Positions 50,301 to 59,629 of a DNA stretch of 64,000 nt are shown here, one piece after another; the stretch's first letter is position 1, and each line of letters starts with the position of its first letter. The notes beneath the pieces were generated by a model. That model was not told the DNA's origin. It ran no database searches and saw nothing but the letters and a program-made list of their open reading frames with translations. Position numbers and translations under genes: made by a program. The stretch is from CAVZRC01 sp963777695. Its GTDB lineage: Bacteria > Planctomycetota > Planctomycetia > Isosphaerales > Isosphaeraceae. The DNA lies in the NCBI GenBank assembly GCA_963777695.1, contig CAVZRC010000001.1, positions 868,001 to 932,000 on the forward strand. The letters run 5' to 3'.

Positions 50301-52535
50301 GCAACCCAGGTCGGGCTCGGCGGCAGGGCGAAGGTCGCCGTGTCCGCATACGAGCAGACCGCCTGGAATGCACCCGAGTGGGAGCGTGACTTCCTCATCG
50401 TCCAGGAGAACCTGCCCGCCGGCACGACCCTGATCGAGGGATCGGTGAACACGACGGCCTCATCGTTCGAACTGGCCGACGGCGTCCTGACATTCTACTT
50501 CCCGCCCGGCGTCCACCCCGGCACGACCACCTATGAAGTCTTCGGCTATATCCCCGGCAGCTATCGAGCCCTGCCCGCCTCGGTGCGAAGCGCCTACGAG
50601 CCGGGCCGCTATCACCTCGGCCAGGCGAGTGAGCTCAGGGTGTTGTCTCCGGGCGAGCCGAACACGGATCCGTACAAGCCGACCCCCGACGAGCTCTACG
50701 CCCGCGGCAAGGCCCATTTCGACGCCGGCCGATTCGCCGAGGCCGGCGAGGCGCTCGAACCACTCTTCGCCGGCTACTCGCTCCAGGAGAATATCGCCAA
50801 GGACGCCTCGCGCATGCTCCTCCTCATCGCCATCCGCGAGTCCCAGCCGCGCAAGATCGTCCAGTACTTCGAGGTCGTGAAGGAGAAATCCCCCGAGCTC
50901 TTCCTCACCTTCGACCAGTTGATGGCGATCGGCACGGCCTATCGCGACATCAAGGAATACGAGCGGGCCATGATCGTCTGGCGCGGCCTGATCGAGGCGA
51001 GCTACCTGGAGGATGCCCGCGTCGGCGAGCTCCTCCGCCAGCGCGGCCAGACGCTCGAAGCGATGGCGTACCTGATCGACCTCTGGCGAGCCTACCCCAA
51101 CACGGCGTCGATCGAGAGCGACTTCTTCGGGCTCTCGCAGGTCCTGGTCCAGTCGGCGTCGCGGGCCTTCACCGACTCTAACCTCCGCCGCGAATTGGCC
51201 GCCGCCGGGATCACGCGATCCGAGCTGCTCCTCCAGTCGATCCGCATGATCCAGGTCTTCCTCTCGCAATCGCCACGCAACCCCATGGCCGACGAGGCCA
51301 GCCTCGCCTTGGTCGGCGCCTTCATCGAGCTGGAGGACTACAAGGCCGTCGTGAGCCTGGCGTCCCGATTCGCCAGGCTCTATCCCAAGAGCACCTACCT
51401 CGACAGCTTCCAGTACAGCGAGGCCCTGGCCGACTTCCATCTGGGCCAGTACGACCGCGCGATCGACGTGGCCGGCGCCATCGCCCGCGCCACGTATAAG
51501 GACGCCGCGGGCGCCGAGCAGCCCAGCCCGAACAAATGGCAGGCCCTGTACATCCTCGGGCAGATCCACGACGCGCGCCGACAGCCCGGCAAGGCCCTGG
51601 AATACTACCGGCAAGTCGCCGACCGCTTCACCGACGCCGCCGGCGCGATCAAGTGGTACACCCGCAAGGACCTCAAGGTTCCCGAGGTCACGGTGATCCG
51701 GTCCGAACCCGCGATCGGCGCGGGTCTCCAGACCCCGCCCAATCGCGTCGCGGTGGCCGATCGAGCCCCGGAACCCGCCGCGACGCCCGGCATCGTCCTG
51801 GACTACCGCAATATCGCGCAGGTGGACATCAAGGTCTACCCGGTCGACCTGATGCAGCTCTACCTGACACGACGCAACCTCAACGGGATCGCCGGCATCG
51901 ACCTGGCCGGGATCACCCCGCTCGTCGAGAAGACCGTCACGCTCGGAGACGGCGCCGATTACGGCGACCGGACGAAAGCGATCGACATCCCCTTGACCAA
52001 GGACGGCGCCTATCTCGTGATGCTCCGGGGCGAGAATCTGTACGCCTCCGGGATCGTCCTGGTCTCGCCAATCGAGATCGAGGTCCTCGAGGACGCGGTC
52101 GAGGGCCGCGTCCGGGCCACGGTCCGCGACGCCCGGTCCAAGGATTTCCTCTCCAAGGTGCAGGTCAAGGTGATCGGCGGCGCCAACCCGCAGTTCCTCT
52201 CCGGAGATACGGACCTACGGGGTGTGTTCATGGCCGATGGCGTGCGCGGAGTGGTCACGGCCGTCGTCCGCAAGGGGACGAATCAGTATGCCTTCTATCG
52301 CGGCACGAGCTATGTCGGCCAGGCTCCTCAGGGTGCCAACGGCTCGCCTCCTCCAGCTCCTACCGCGAATCAGTCACCGGGAGAGTCCTTCGGGGAGAAA
52401 GCCGATCAGTCCCTCGACGCCAACCTCAGGATGCAAAACACGGCGAACTCGCTGCGGCAGATCGAGCGGCTCCAGCAACGCTACGATCAACCGGCCGGCA
52501 AGAAGAAGGGTGCCGCCGCAGGTGGGTTCCGCTGA
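44326..52535 (+). CDS. Giant TPR / alpha-2-macroglobulin (MG2) / TPR protein, with two frame breaks
   Basis: About 2736 aa. I choose GTG 44326 (GGAGG 8 nt upstream) over ATG 44254, 44299 or 44311. A TM/signal segment (V-G-V-A-L-M-A-I-F-G-L-V-A-L) follows. Residues about 30-560 are TPR-like repeats; about 570-1200 are macroglobulin domains including A-Y-I-D-T-D-R-P-A-Y-R-P-G-Q (MG2). A low-complexity bait-like stretch (nt about 48050-48450) precedes the A2M block A-Y-W-N-P-A-V-V-T-D. Where the thioester motif (GCxEQ) is expected, nt about 49060-49150, there is no Cys. Breaks: about 49192 (extra C; continues L-G-Y-L-R-E-A-R, with N-P-D-G-G-W-P-W) and about 50163 (continues R-I-R-I-R-T-N-R-V-A-R-I-E-R-R-A-Y-Y). 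A second TPR/beta region extends to 52535. Role: envelope peptidase-trap-like or cell-surface structural protein. Confidence 0.85.
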
Positions 52536-52637
52536 TGCCCCGAGAGCATCGGCTTGAGCCGGCCTTCGAGACGGGCTATAACCGAAAAGCGATCGGTACC
52601 GAACTTCGCACCCGAGAAGACAAGGGAGAGACAACCC

Positions 52638-53090
52638 ATGATTCGTTACGTGATGACAGCCCTGCTGGTCGTGGCCGGGATGGTCCCGGCCCACGCCGGA
52701 GAGAAATCGCTGATGACCACACCGGCACCGGAAGAGAAGGAGGCGGCCGCCCCGCACCGGGTCTACGAGCTGCGGACCTATTACGTCAACGACAACAAGC
52801 TGATCGATCTGCACAAGCGGTTTCGCGATCATACGTGCGCGTTGCTCAAGAAGCATGGCGCCGATCTGATCGGCTTCTGGACCCCGACGGATGAGAAGGA
52901 CGGCAAGGACGTCAAGCTCATCTACCTGGTCGCTTTCCCGAGCCGGGAGGCCGCCAAGAAGACCTGGGAAGCCTTCGGCAAGGACCCCGAATGGCAGAAG
53001 GCCCGCGACGAGAGCCACAAGAACGGCGTGCTCGTCAAGAAAGTCGAATCGGTCTTCATGGAACCGACCGATTACAGCGCGATGAAATAG
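52638..53090 (+). CDS. Secreted NIPSNAP-family protein
   Basis: 150 aa from ATG 52638 (AGGGAGAG about 8 nt upstream). Signal peptide M-I-R-Y-V-M-T-A-L-L-V-V-A-G-M ending A-H-A-G. The mature NIPSNAP domain (ferredoxin-like alpha/beta): V-Y-E-L-R-T-Y-Y-V-N-D, H-K-R-F-R-D-H-T, G-F-W-T-P and Y-L-V-A-F-P-S-R-E-A-A-K-K-T-W-E-A-F. Function of bacterial NIPSNAP proteins is not settled. It follows the alpha-2-macroglobulin gene by about 100 nt on the same strand and may be cotranscribed. Confidence 0.85.
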   Translation: MIRYVMTALLVVAGMVPAHAGEKSLMTTPAPEEKEAAAPHRVYELRTYYVNDNKLIDLHKRFRDHTCALLKKHGADLIGFWTPTDEKDGKDVKLIYLVAFPSREAAKKTWEAFGKDPEWQKARDESHKNGVLVKKVESVFMEPTDYSAMK

Positions 53091-53180
53091 TTCTTGGTCG
53101 AAGGTAGCGAGTGTCGGGTCCATTCAAGGAGTTTTCGCCACTTCTCGCCGAATACCACACGACAGAGCGAGCTCGAAGCC

Positions 53181-53210
53181 CGTGACCACGGTCTCACGAC
53201 CGTGGTCACG
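53181..53210. terminator. Bidirectional hairpin between convergent genes
   Basis: Perfect 12-bp arms CGTGACCACGGT (53181-53192) and ACCGTGGTCACG (53199-53210) with a 6-nt loop, between the NIPSNAP and HD-GYP stop codons. Confidence 0.7.
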
Positions 53211-53223
53211 CGTTACGATCTCA

Positions 53224-53258
53224 TGCCTTCTTCTCGCCCCTCGCCACTCGTCCATACC
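53224..53258. repeat. Short 7-bp periodic repeat (CTCGC family)
   Basis: Five phased heptads: TGCCTTC, TTCTCGC, CCCTCGC, CACTCGT, CCATACC, ending next to the HD-GYP stop codon. Reverse-complement words (GCGAGTG) occur at about 53104-53117. Same word family as 17095-17136. Confidence 0.45.
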
Positions 53259-53259
53259 T

Positions 53260-54420
53260 TCAGCGATGCCCTAGAGCCACATCGACGGCGCCGATGAGGC
53301 TCTCGCCCAGTCCCTTCTGACGGATCGCCTCGACGTCGCAACGGCAATTGAAGAGGGCATCGACGACGGCCGGGTCCCATTGTTGACCGCGGCCCTTGCG
53401 GAAGATCTCATCGATCTGCATGAGGCTGAGCCGCTTGCGATACGGCCGGTTGCTCGACATCGCGTCGAAGGAATCGGCGACGGCGAGGATCCGGGCTTCG
53501 TACGGGATCGACTCGCCCGCGATGCGGTCGGGGTACCCGGTCCCGTCGTAGCTCTCGTGATGGTGTCGCACGCCGGGCAGGATGTGGTGCAGTTTCTTGA
53601 GGTCCTTGAGGATGGTCACGCCGATCTCGACGTGGGCCTGGATCTTGCGATATTCCTCGGGCGTGAGCGGGCCGGCCTTCTTGAGCACGTCGTCGTCGAT
53701 CCCGATCTTGCCGACGTCGTGCAGCAGCCCGGCGACGTAGAGGTCGCTCCGCTTGGAAGCGGGCATCTTCAGCTCCTCGGCGAGCCGGACGGCGATGCGC
53801 GCCACCCGCTCGGAGTGCCCCGACGTGTAGGGGTCCTTGGCATCGATCGCCGCCGTCAACGCACGGATGATGCCGAATAGCAACTCCTTGAGATCGGCAT
53901 AGATCCTGGCATTCGCGAGCTGGGTCTCGATCAGCGAGGCGACGTACTGCATCCGCTCGACCTCGTCGGTACCGATCGGACGATCGTCGAGCGGGTTGAC
54001 CGCGATCAGGCATCCGAGCGTGCCGGCCGACACGGCGGCATAGCGGACCACGCCGGGAGGGATGGTCCGGGATTGTTGCATGGCGACGTCATTCCGGACG
54101 ACCATCGTCTCCCGCCCGGTGGGTGCCGGGAGAGATCGGTAGCCGGACGTCTCCAGGCCCTCGACGACTCCGGTGGCGATCACGGGCTCATAGGTATCCC
54201 TCGGGACCCACGCGACGGCCGCGACCCCCAGCGACGAGCGCAGGACGTTCGTGGCCAGCTCCTGGAAGCGATCCGGGGGATCCGAGATCCGGAGGCGACG
54301 GATGAGGCGGCCGATGACGACGTGTTCGCTCTCCTCGTCGCGCTTCGCGGGCGCGAATGAGCCGGAGTCGCTCGTCCCACCGTGTGACTCGATCGTGGCT
54401 CCGTATCGATCGGCTTGCAT
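53260..54420 (-). CDS. GAF-like / HD-GYP domain phosphodiesterase
   Basis: 386 aa from ATG 54420 (GAGGTG 6 nt upstream; GTG 54429 is an alternative). Residues about 45-185 form a GAF-like sensor domain, followed by a helix. HD-GYP domain (positions from the GTG numbering): H-S-E-R-V-A-R (His205), L-L-H-D-V-G-K-I-G-I (His237, Asp238), and H-H-E-S-Y-D-G-T-G-Y-P (His290, His291, Glu292), all metal and GYP-signature residues intact. Expected to hydrolyse cyclic di-GMP or a related dinucleotide in response to a ligand or redox state sensed by the GAF part. Cytoplasmic, no TM segment. Confidence 0.9.
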   Translation of the reverse strand: MQADRYGATIESHGGTSDSGSFAPAKRDEESEHVVIGRLIRRLRISDPPDRFQELATNVLRSSLGVAAVAWVPRDTYEPVIATGVVEGLETSGYRSLPAPTGRETMVVRNDVAMQQSRTIPPGVVRYAAVSAGTLGCLIAVNPLDDRPIGTDEVERMQYVASLIETQLANARIYADLKELLFGIIRALTAAIDAKDPYTSGHSERVARIAVRLAEELKMPASKRSDLYVAGLLHDVGKIGIDDDVLKKAGPLTPEEYRKIQAHVEIGVTILKDLKKLHHILPGVRHHHESYDGTGYPDRIAGESIPYEARILAVADSFDAMSSNRPYRKRLSLMQIDEIFRKGRGQQWDPAVVDALFNCRCDVEAIRQKGLGESLIGAVDVALGHR

Positions 54421-54739
54421 GCGTCTCACCTCGTCTCACGGCCGGTCTGATGAGTCCCGATGACTCCGAGAGTTATCACCGAGAATGAAACCACCGGGCG
54501 ATTCCCTCTCGTCGCGCTTGGCGAGGACGCGAGGGCTTTCCCGGTGAGTCTCTGGATACCTATGAGTACCCTAGTTCATGATTTCGCCCGCCGGCCCGGA
54601 TGACGGCACGAGTGCGCACGATCCGACAATCGGCCTCGCCAGGTTGGACAATGCCGGCTCCGAGGCATAGAGACAGATAGAGCATGCAATCGTCGAGGGA
54701 CCTACCGAATCCCCGTGATCGTGCCACGCCCTGGCCTCC

Positions 54740-54830
54740 TCGGATTGAATTCTCCAATCCGGAATCCTGAATTCGCACGCGACATCCCGATTTTGCAATC
54801 CCGTATTCGCAATCCCGCACCTGCAATCTG
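54740..54830. repeat. Thirteen-unit 7-bp periodic array upstream of the TPR kinase
   Basis: One phase throughout: TCGGATT, GAATTCT, CCAATCC, GGAATCC, TGAATTC, GCACGCG, ACATCCC, GATTTTG, CAATCCC, GTATTCG, CAATCCC, GCACCTG, CAATCTG. Three units carry CAATCC and the rest share the pattern N-N-A-A/T-T-C-C/G in most cases. It ends 11 nt before the kinase start codon and takes the place where a Shine-Dalgarno would be. Confidence 0.75.
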
Positions 54831-54841
54831 GACACTAACCG

Positions 54842-57800
54842 ATGTCCCTGCCATTCGGAACCGAACCCTTCAATCCGGACTCGACCAAGAACCTCCTGGC
54901 CGGCTGGAACATCGAGGATCCGGGCGAGCCGGATTGGCCGCCGAGCTCCCCGGCGAGCGACGGCGAGGTCATCGAGGTTCAGCCGAGCCGAAATCCGGCC
55001 GTCCCACCCCGGGAGATCGCGGAACCTCGCTCGGAGGATAGTCAGGGAATCTTCGCCGGCTTCGGCATCGAAGAATCGCGAGAAGGTGAGTCGATCGGCC
55101 TGAAGGACGTGACGGGGAGCAACCTTCGTGGTCGCGACGGACAGGGCGCCCGGGATGCGGAGAGCTCCACGACGGTCCGCGGCCCGAACAGGGGCGAGTA
55201 TCGCCGAGCTGGCTACGGGTCGAGGCGATCGCGATCACCGGGGGAGCTCCCCCAGCCGGGAGACGAGCTCGCGGGTTTCCGGATCATCCAGGAGCTGGGC
55301 CGGGGCGCATTCGCTCGCGTCTACCTGGCCGAGGAGATCCATCTGGGTCGCCGGCTGGTCGCGATCAAGGTCTCGCGACCCGAAGGGGATGAGCCGCAGG
55401 TCCTCGCCCGTCTCCAGCACACGCACATCGTCCCGGTGCATTCGGTGTGCGACGACCCGGTGACGGGCCTGCGGGTCCTGTGCATGCCCTACTTCGGCGG
55501 GGCGAATCTCGCCCAGGTCCTCGATGCCGCCGGCGGGCTGGACCCGACCGAGCACGGCGGCCGGAGCCTGGTGAGGGCCCTGGACCACTTCAGTCAGCAC
55601 CGCCCCCGGCCCGACGGCCACCCCCCGACCGGCGCATCGCGATCCCGTCCGCAGTTTTCCGACAGTCCGACCGGTCCATTGTCCCAGCCGCCCAGCACGG
55701 CTCGGTGGCTGTCGCAATCCGGCCTGGAACGATCCGTCGGCGTCTCGCGTTTCCGGTCCTTGTTCTCCAGACTGGTCGGGACGCGGGGGATGGCGTCGAT
55801 CGGGCCGGGGTCGCACGCGGCGGAAGCGGACCAGCACCAGCCCTCCCGGCTCTTCTTGCACCAGGCAAGCACCGTCCAGGCCGCGGTCTGGATCGTCGCG
55901 CGGCTGGCCGAGGGCCTCGAGCATGCCCACTCGCGCGGCCTGCTCCACCGCGACCTGAAGCCGGCCAACATCCTGCTCGCGGCGGATGGGACCCCGATGC
56001 TGCTCGATTTCAACCTCGCGGCCGAGAACCATCCCGAGTCCTCCGAGGGCGAGGTCCGTCGCGCGCTCATCGGCGGGACTCTCCCCTACATGGCACCCGA
56101 GCACCTCGATGCCTTCAACCCCCGCGGGGCGACCGCGCCCGAGGCCGTGGACGAGCGCGCCGACATCTACGCTCTCGGACTGATCCTCTTCGAGATGCTC
56201 GCCGGAGAGCCCCCCTTCCCCACGCCGCCGCCCGGCACGACCGCCTTCGAGGCGATCGAGATCCTCACGGAGAGCCGCCGTTGCAAGCCTTCGTTGCGGG
56301 CGCGATGCTCACAGGTCCCATGGAGCCTCGACGCCCTCGTGGCCAAATGCCTCGAGTTCGACCCGGCCCGGCGCTATGCCCGCGCCCGCGACCTCGCCGA
56401 GGACTTGCGTCGATTCCTCGAGGACTTACCAATGAAACATTGTCCGGAGCCGAGCTTCCGGGAACGAGTTGGCAAGTTCGGCAGGCGGCATCCCGGGCTC
56501 TGCGGCACGACCTCGATCGCGATCCTCTCGCTGATCCTGCTCGTCGGCATGGGCGTCGCCGTGTCCTTCGCGATCGGCGCCGTCCGCGATCTCAGCGTCC
56601 GCTTCCAGCGGCAGCGATTCGAACGCGACTTCACGGAGACCCAGTTCCTCCTCAATACCGCAGGCGCGTCCGACGACAACCTGGCGAAGGGGATCGCGCG
56701 GCGCAGGAGTGCTTCGCGGACCTGCGGCTACCGATCGACGCCCCGTCGCCGCTCTCGGGCTGGATCCTCGTCCTCCCTCGCGACGAACAGCAACGACTGC
56801 GCGAGCAAGCGGTCGAGTTGATCATGCTGGAGGCCCGCGCCCGCATCCATCACGCGAAGAAATTCGGTTCCGAGTCCGACCGTCGGAAGGCGATCGAGCG
56901 GGCAATCGCCCGCCTCGACCGGGCCGAGCAACTCGTCGAACCGGCCCACGACCGCACTGTTCGACGAGCGATCGCGATACCACGCCGCCCTGGGAGAATC
57001 CGGCCTATCCGAGCGGGATCGGACCCGGGCCGCGCAGACCCCACCGACAACCGGCCACGATTGGACCTTGCTCGGTACGACGCTGCTGGCCGCCGGCGAT
57101 CCCGCCGGTGCCGAGGAGGCGCTGAGACGGGCCCTGAAGTTGGAGGTCACCTCCTTCTGGACCTGGTTCATCCTGGGCCATTGCCACTACGCCCAGGGAC
57201 GTTACCTCGAAGCGGCCGGCGACTTCTCGGTGTGTTCGGCCCGAGGACCGGGCTTCGCCTGGACCCACTTCAACCGGGGTCTGGCCCTCGCCAGGGCCGG
57301 CCGGCTCCTCGACGCCCGGGATGCCTATGATCGGGCCCTCGAGATCGAGCCGGATTTCGTCGAGGCGATGGTCAACCGCGCCTTCGTTCAACTCGAGCTG
57401 AACCATCTCGAAGGCGCCCTGTCCGACCTGACCCGCGCCGTCGAGCTCGGCCGACGTGACTTGCCGGTGATGGCGGCACGCGGCGAGACCCTCGCCCGAC
57501 TCGGCCGTCGGGCCGAGTCCGCTCGTGATTTCGCCGATCTCCTTGCGCACCATCCGGACGACTCCGTTGTGCGAGTGGCCAGGGGCATGACCCGGCTAGC
57601 GACCGATCCCCAGGGTGCTCGGGACGACTTCGAACGCGTCCTCGCACGAGATCCCCGCCATGCCGCCGCCAGCTATGGTATGGCGCTGTTGATCCGGACC
57701 AAGGACCCGCATTCCGCCGTCCGGCACCTCGATACCGCGATCGACACCAATCCCCATCTGATCGATGCCATCCAGCTCCGAGCCCTGATCCGCGCCCGAC

Positions 57801-58066
57801 TCAGCGACCGGGCCGCGCTCGACGACGTCGAACGCCTGCTCGAGACACCGACATCGCATCGACTCTACAACGCCGCCTGCGCCGTGGCCCTCTATGCCGA
57901 CCGGGCCGGCGATTCCCGCCAGCTTCCGCATGCCCTGGAGTTGCTCGCCCGCGCGATCAAGGCGGGCATCCCCGCTTCGGACGCCGCCGCGGACCCCGAT
58001 CTCAAGGCTTTGTCCGCCCTGCCCAGCTTCCACCAACTCCTCGAGCGAGGCCGAGTTTCTCGGTGA
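54842..58066 (+). CDS. Large Ser/Thr protein kinase with TPR repeats (paralogue of 37733); two compensating frame breaks
   Basis: About 1074 aa. N-terminal 140 residues acidic/Pro-rich, then the kinase domain: L-G-R-G-A-F-A-R-V, V-A-I-K, a long insertion (about 100 residues) before the catalytic loop, H-R-D-L-K-P-A-N (Asp371), D-F-N (Asp389) instead of DFG, G-T-L-P-Y-M-A-P-E-H. TM helix I-A-I-L-S-L-I-L-L-V-G-M-G, then an external region. The frame is lost at about 56697-56702 and restored at about 56950-56960; the intermediate frame reads A-A-A-Q-E-C-F-A-D-L-R-L-P. About seven TPR units follow (W-T-L-L-G-T-T-L-L-A-A-G-D-P-A-G-A-E-E-A-L). The H-I-V-P-V-H-S block and L-C-M-P-Y-F-G are shared with the kinase at 37733. 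No SD; the heptad array lies directly upstream. Confidence 0.85.
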
Positions 58067-58237
58067 TCGATCGGTCCGCGGGCCGGTCAGGGGGGTGCCC
58101 TGACGCGCGGGGCCAGTTACCGGAAGATGTTGACGTCCACGACCGGACTGTGAGTCAATCGATCGACCGGCGGGTCATGCTGACTCGCGGACCATCCGTG
58201 CCACGAAGGAAGATGACACTCGGTTGGAGTGAATCCC

Positions 58238-58846
58238 ATGTCCACCCTCGCGTCGATGCCGACCCCACCGGCGGGCACGATCCGGATCCCCTGGCCGATC
58301 TACCGCATGAGCCTGGAACAATATGAGTCGCTGGTCGCCTCCGGCTTCTTCCCCAAGCAGGACGACGTCCACCTCATCAACGGATACGTGGTGAACCGAA
58401 TGGCCGAATCGCCCGAGCACGGCGCCGTCTGCGACGCCATCCGCATGGCCATCGGGGCGCTCCTGCTCGCCTGCTGGTATCCCCGTGTTCAGAACGGGCT
58501 GAAGATCCAATCGCAGGTGAGCATCCCGCGCCCCGATCTCGCCATCGTACGCGGCACGCCGCGGGGTTACCTGAAGCGCTACCCCGACGCGGCCGACGCG
58601 GCCCTCGTCGCCGAGGTATCCGTATCGAGCCTGGACGAAGACCGGGCGATGGCCGAGATCTACGCGGCCGGCGGCATCCCATTCTACTGGATCGTCAACG
58701 TGGATGACGGCCAGGTTGAGGTGTACTCCGACCCGGGTCCATCCGGCTACCGGTCGCACCAGGTTCTCGCACCCGGCCATGTGCTATCCGTCCTCATCGG
58801 TGGCGTCGAGATCGGCGAGATCCTGGTGGCCGGAATCTTGCCTTGA
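58238..58846 (+). CDS. Uma2 family endonuclease-like protein
   Basis: 202 aa from ATG 58238 (GGAG 8 nt upstream). PD-(D/E)xK-type fold of the Uma2/DUF820 family: M-S-L-E-Q-Y-E-S-L-V, F-P-K-Q-D-D-V-H-L-I-N-G-Y-V-V, then P-R-P-D-L-A-I-V (catalytic Asp) and V-A-E-V-S-V-S-S-L-D-E-D (Glu), and A-A-G-G-I-P-F-Y-W-I-V-N-V. The usual Lys after E-V is replaced by Ser, as in many members. These genes are abundant in planctomycetes and cyanobacteria; biological role unclear. Confidence 0.85.
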   Translation: MSTLASMPTPPAGTIRIPWPIYRMSLEQYESLVASGFFPKQDDVHLINGYVVNRMAESPEHGAVCDAIRMAIGALLLACWYPRVQNGLKIQSQVSIPRPDLAIVRGTPRGYLKRYPDAADAALVAEVSVSSLDEDRAMAEIYAAGGIPFYWIVNVDDGQVEVYSDPGPSGYRSHQVLAPGHVLSVLIGGVEIGEILVAGILP

Positions 58847-58922
58847 GTGAGTTGACCGACCCAAACCGATCCCCAGCCAAAGCGGTTGTTCTCCCCTTTT
58901 TTTTCCTGTCTGGCCAGCGCAC

Positions 58923-59283
58923 TCAGTGGACCGTTTTGAGGAGGTAGAGAACGATTACTGTCGTTCGCGGGCGTTGCAGGATGGTCTTGATGGCATCGCG
59001 CAACTCAGTCTCGTCCTTCAGGTCCAGATACTGTTCGCTCTCAGGGGTCGTTGCCTTGGCCGGGAAAGGACCGGCGACCGGGGTGGTAATGCGGAAGAGC
59101 AGATGGGTATAGCTGTTCTTGACGACGCGGAGATAGCTATTGTAACGAACATCCGTGATCGAGCCGGAAACGCCGACTCCGACCGGATCGACATGAAAAT
59201 CGATGGCCCCGTTGGTCTGCTGACTGATATCCCCCGCAGCATCGTAGAGCATCTCGATCATTCCGCGGGGCGGGGCGAGGCTG
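58923..59283 (-). pseudogene. C-terminal fragment of an unidentified gene cut by the IS3 element
   Basis: About 120 codons, open from the IS3 left end (59287) down to a TGA at 58923. Sequence features: D-F-H-V-D-P-V-G-V-G-V, S-Y-T-H-L-L-F-R-I-T-T-P and T-T-V-I-V-L-Y-L-L-K at the end. No family recognised. It is not the continuation of the methylase on the other side of the IS. A short complete gene starting at the internal M-I-E-M-L is possible but less likely. Confidence 0.5.
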
Positions 59284-59354
59284 GTCTGCTCCCCAAAAAC
59301 TGGTCCAGTCGAAATGGGAGTCCCTCGGTAGACTGAGTCACGGAGGGACTCATC

Positions 59355-59629
59355 ATGAGGAAACGACGGACCACCGACCAGGTGGCGCAGGTCCTTCGGG
59401 AAGTCGATCGCGATCTGGCCAAGGGCCTGACTATCGCCGACGTCTGTCGGAAGATCGGCGTGGCCCAGACGACCTACTACCGCTGGCGGCAACGACACGA
59501 CCCGGCCCAGGTCAACAACGAGCGCCGGTGCCGCGAGCTGGAGACCGAGGTCGATCGGCTCAAGCGGCTCGTGGCCGAGCTGATGCTCGACAAGCAGATG
59601 CTCCAGGACATCGCAAAAAAAAGTGGTGA
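59355..59629 (+). CDS. IS3 transposase OrfA
   Basis: About 90 aa, ATG 59355. Basic HTH (T-I-A-D-V-C-R-K-I-G-V-A-Q-T-T-Y-Y-R-W) and a leucine-zipper-like C-terminus (L-E-T-E-V-D-R-L-K-R-L-V-A-E-L-M-L-D-K). The natural end would be A-K-K-K-W-stop at an A9 run, but only eight A's are present (59615-59622), so the printed frame overruns to 59993. I give the end that one more A would produce. Confidence 0.75.
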
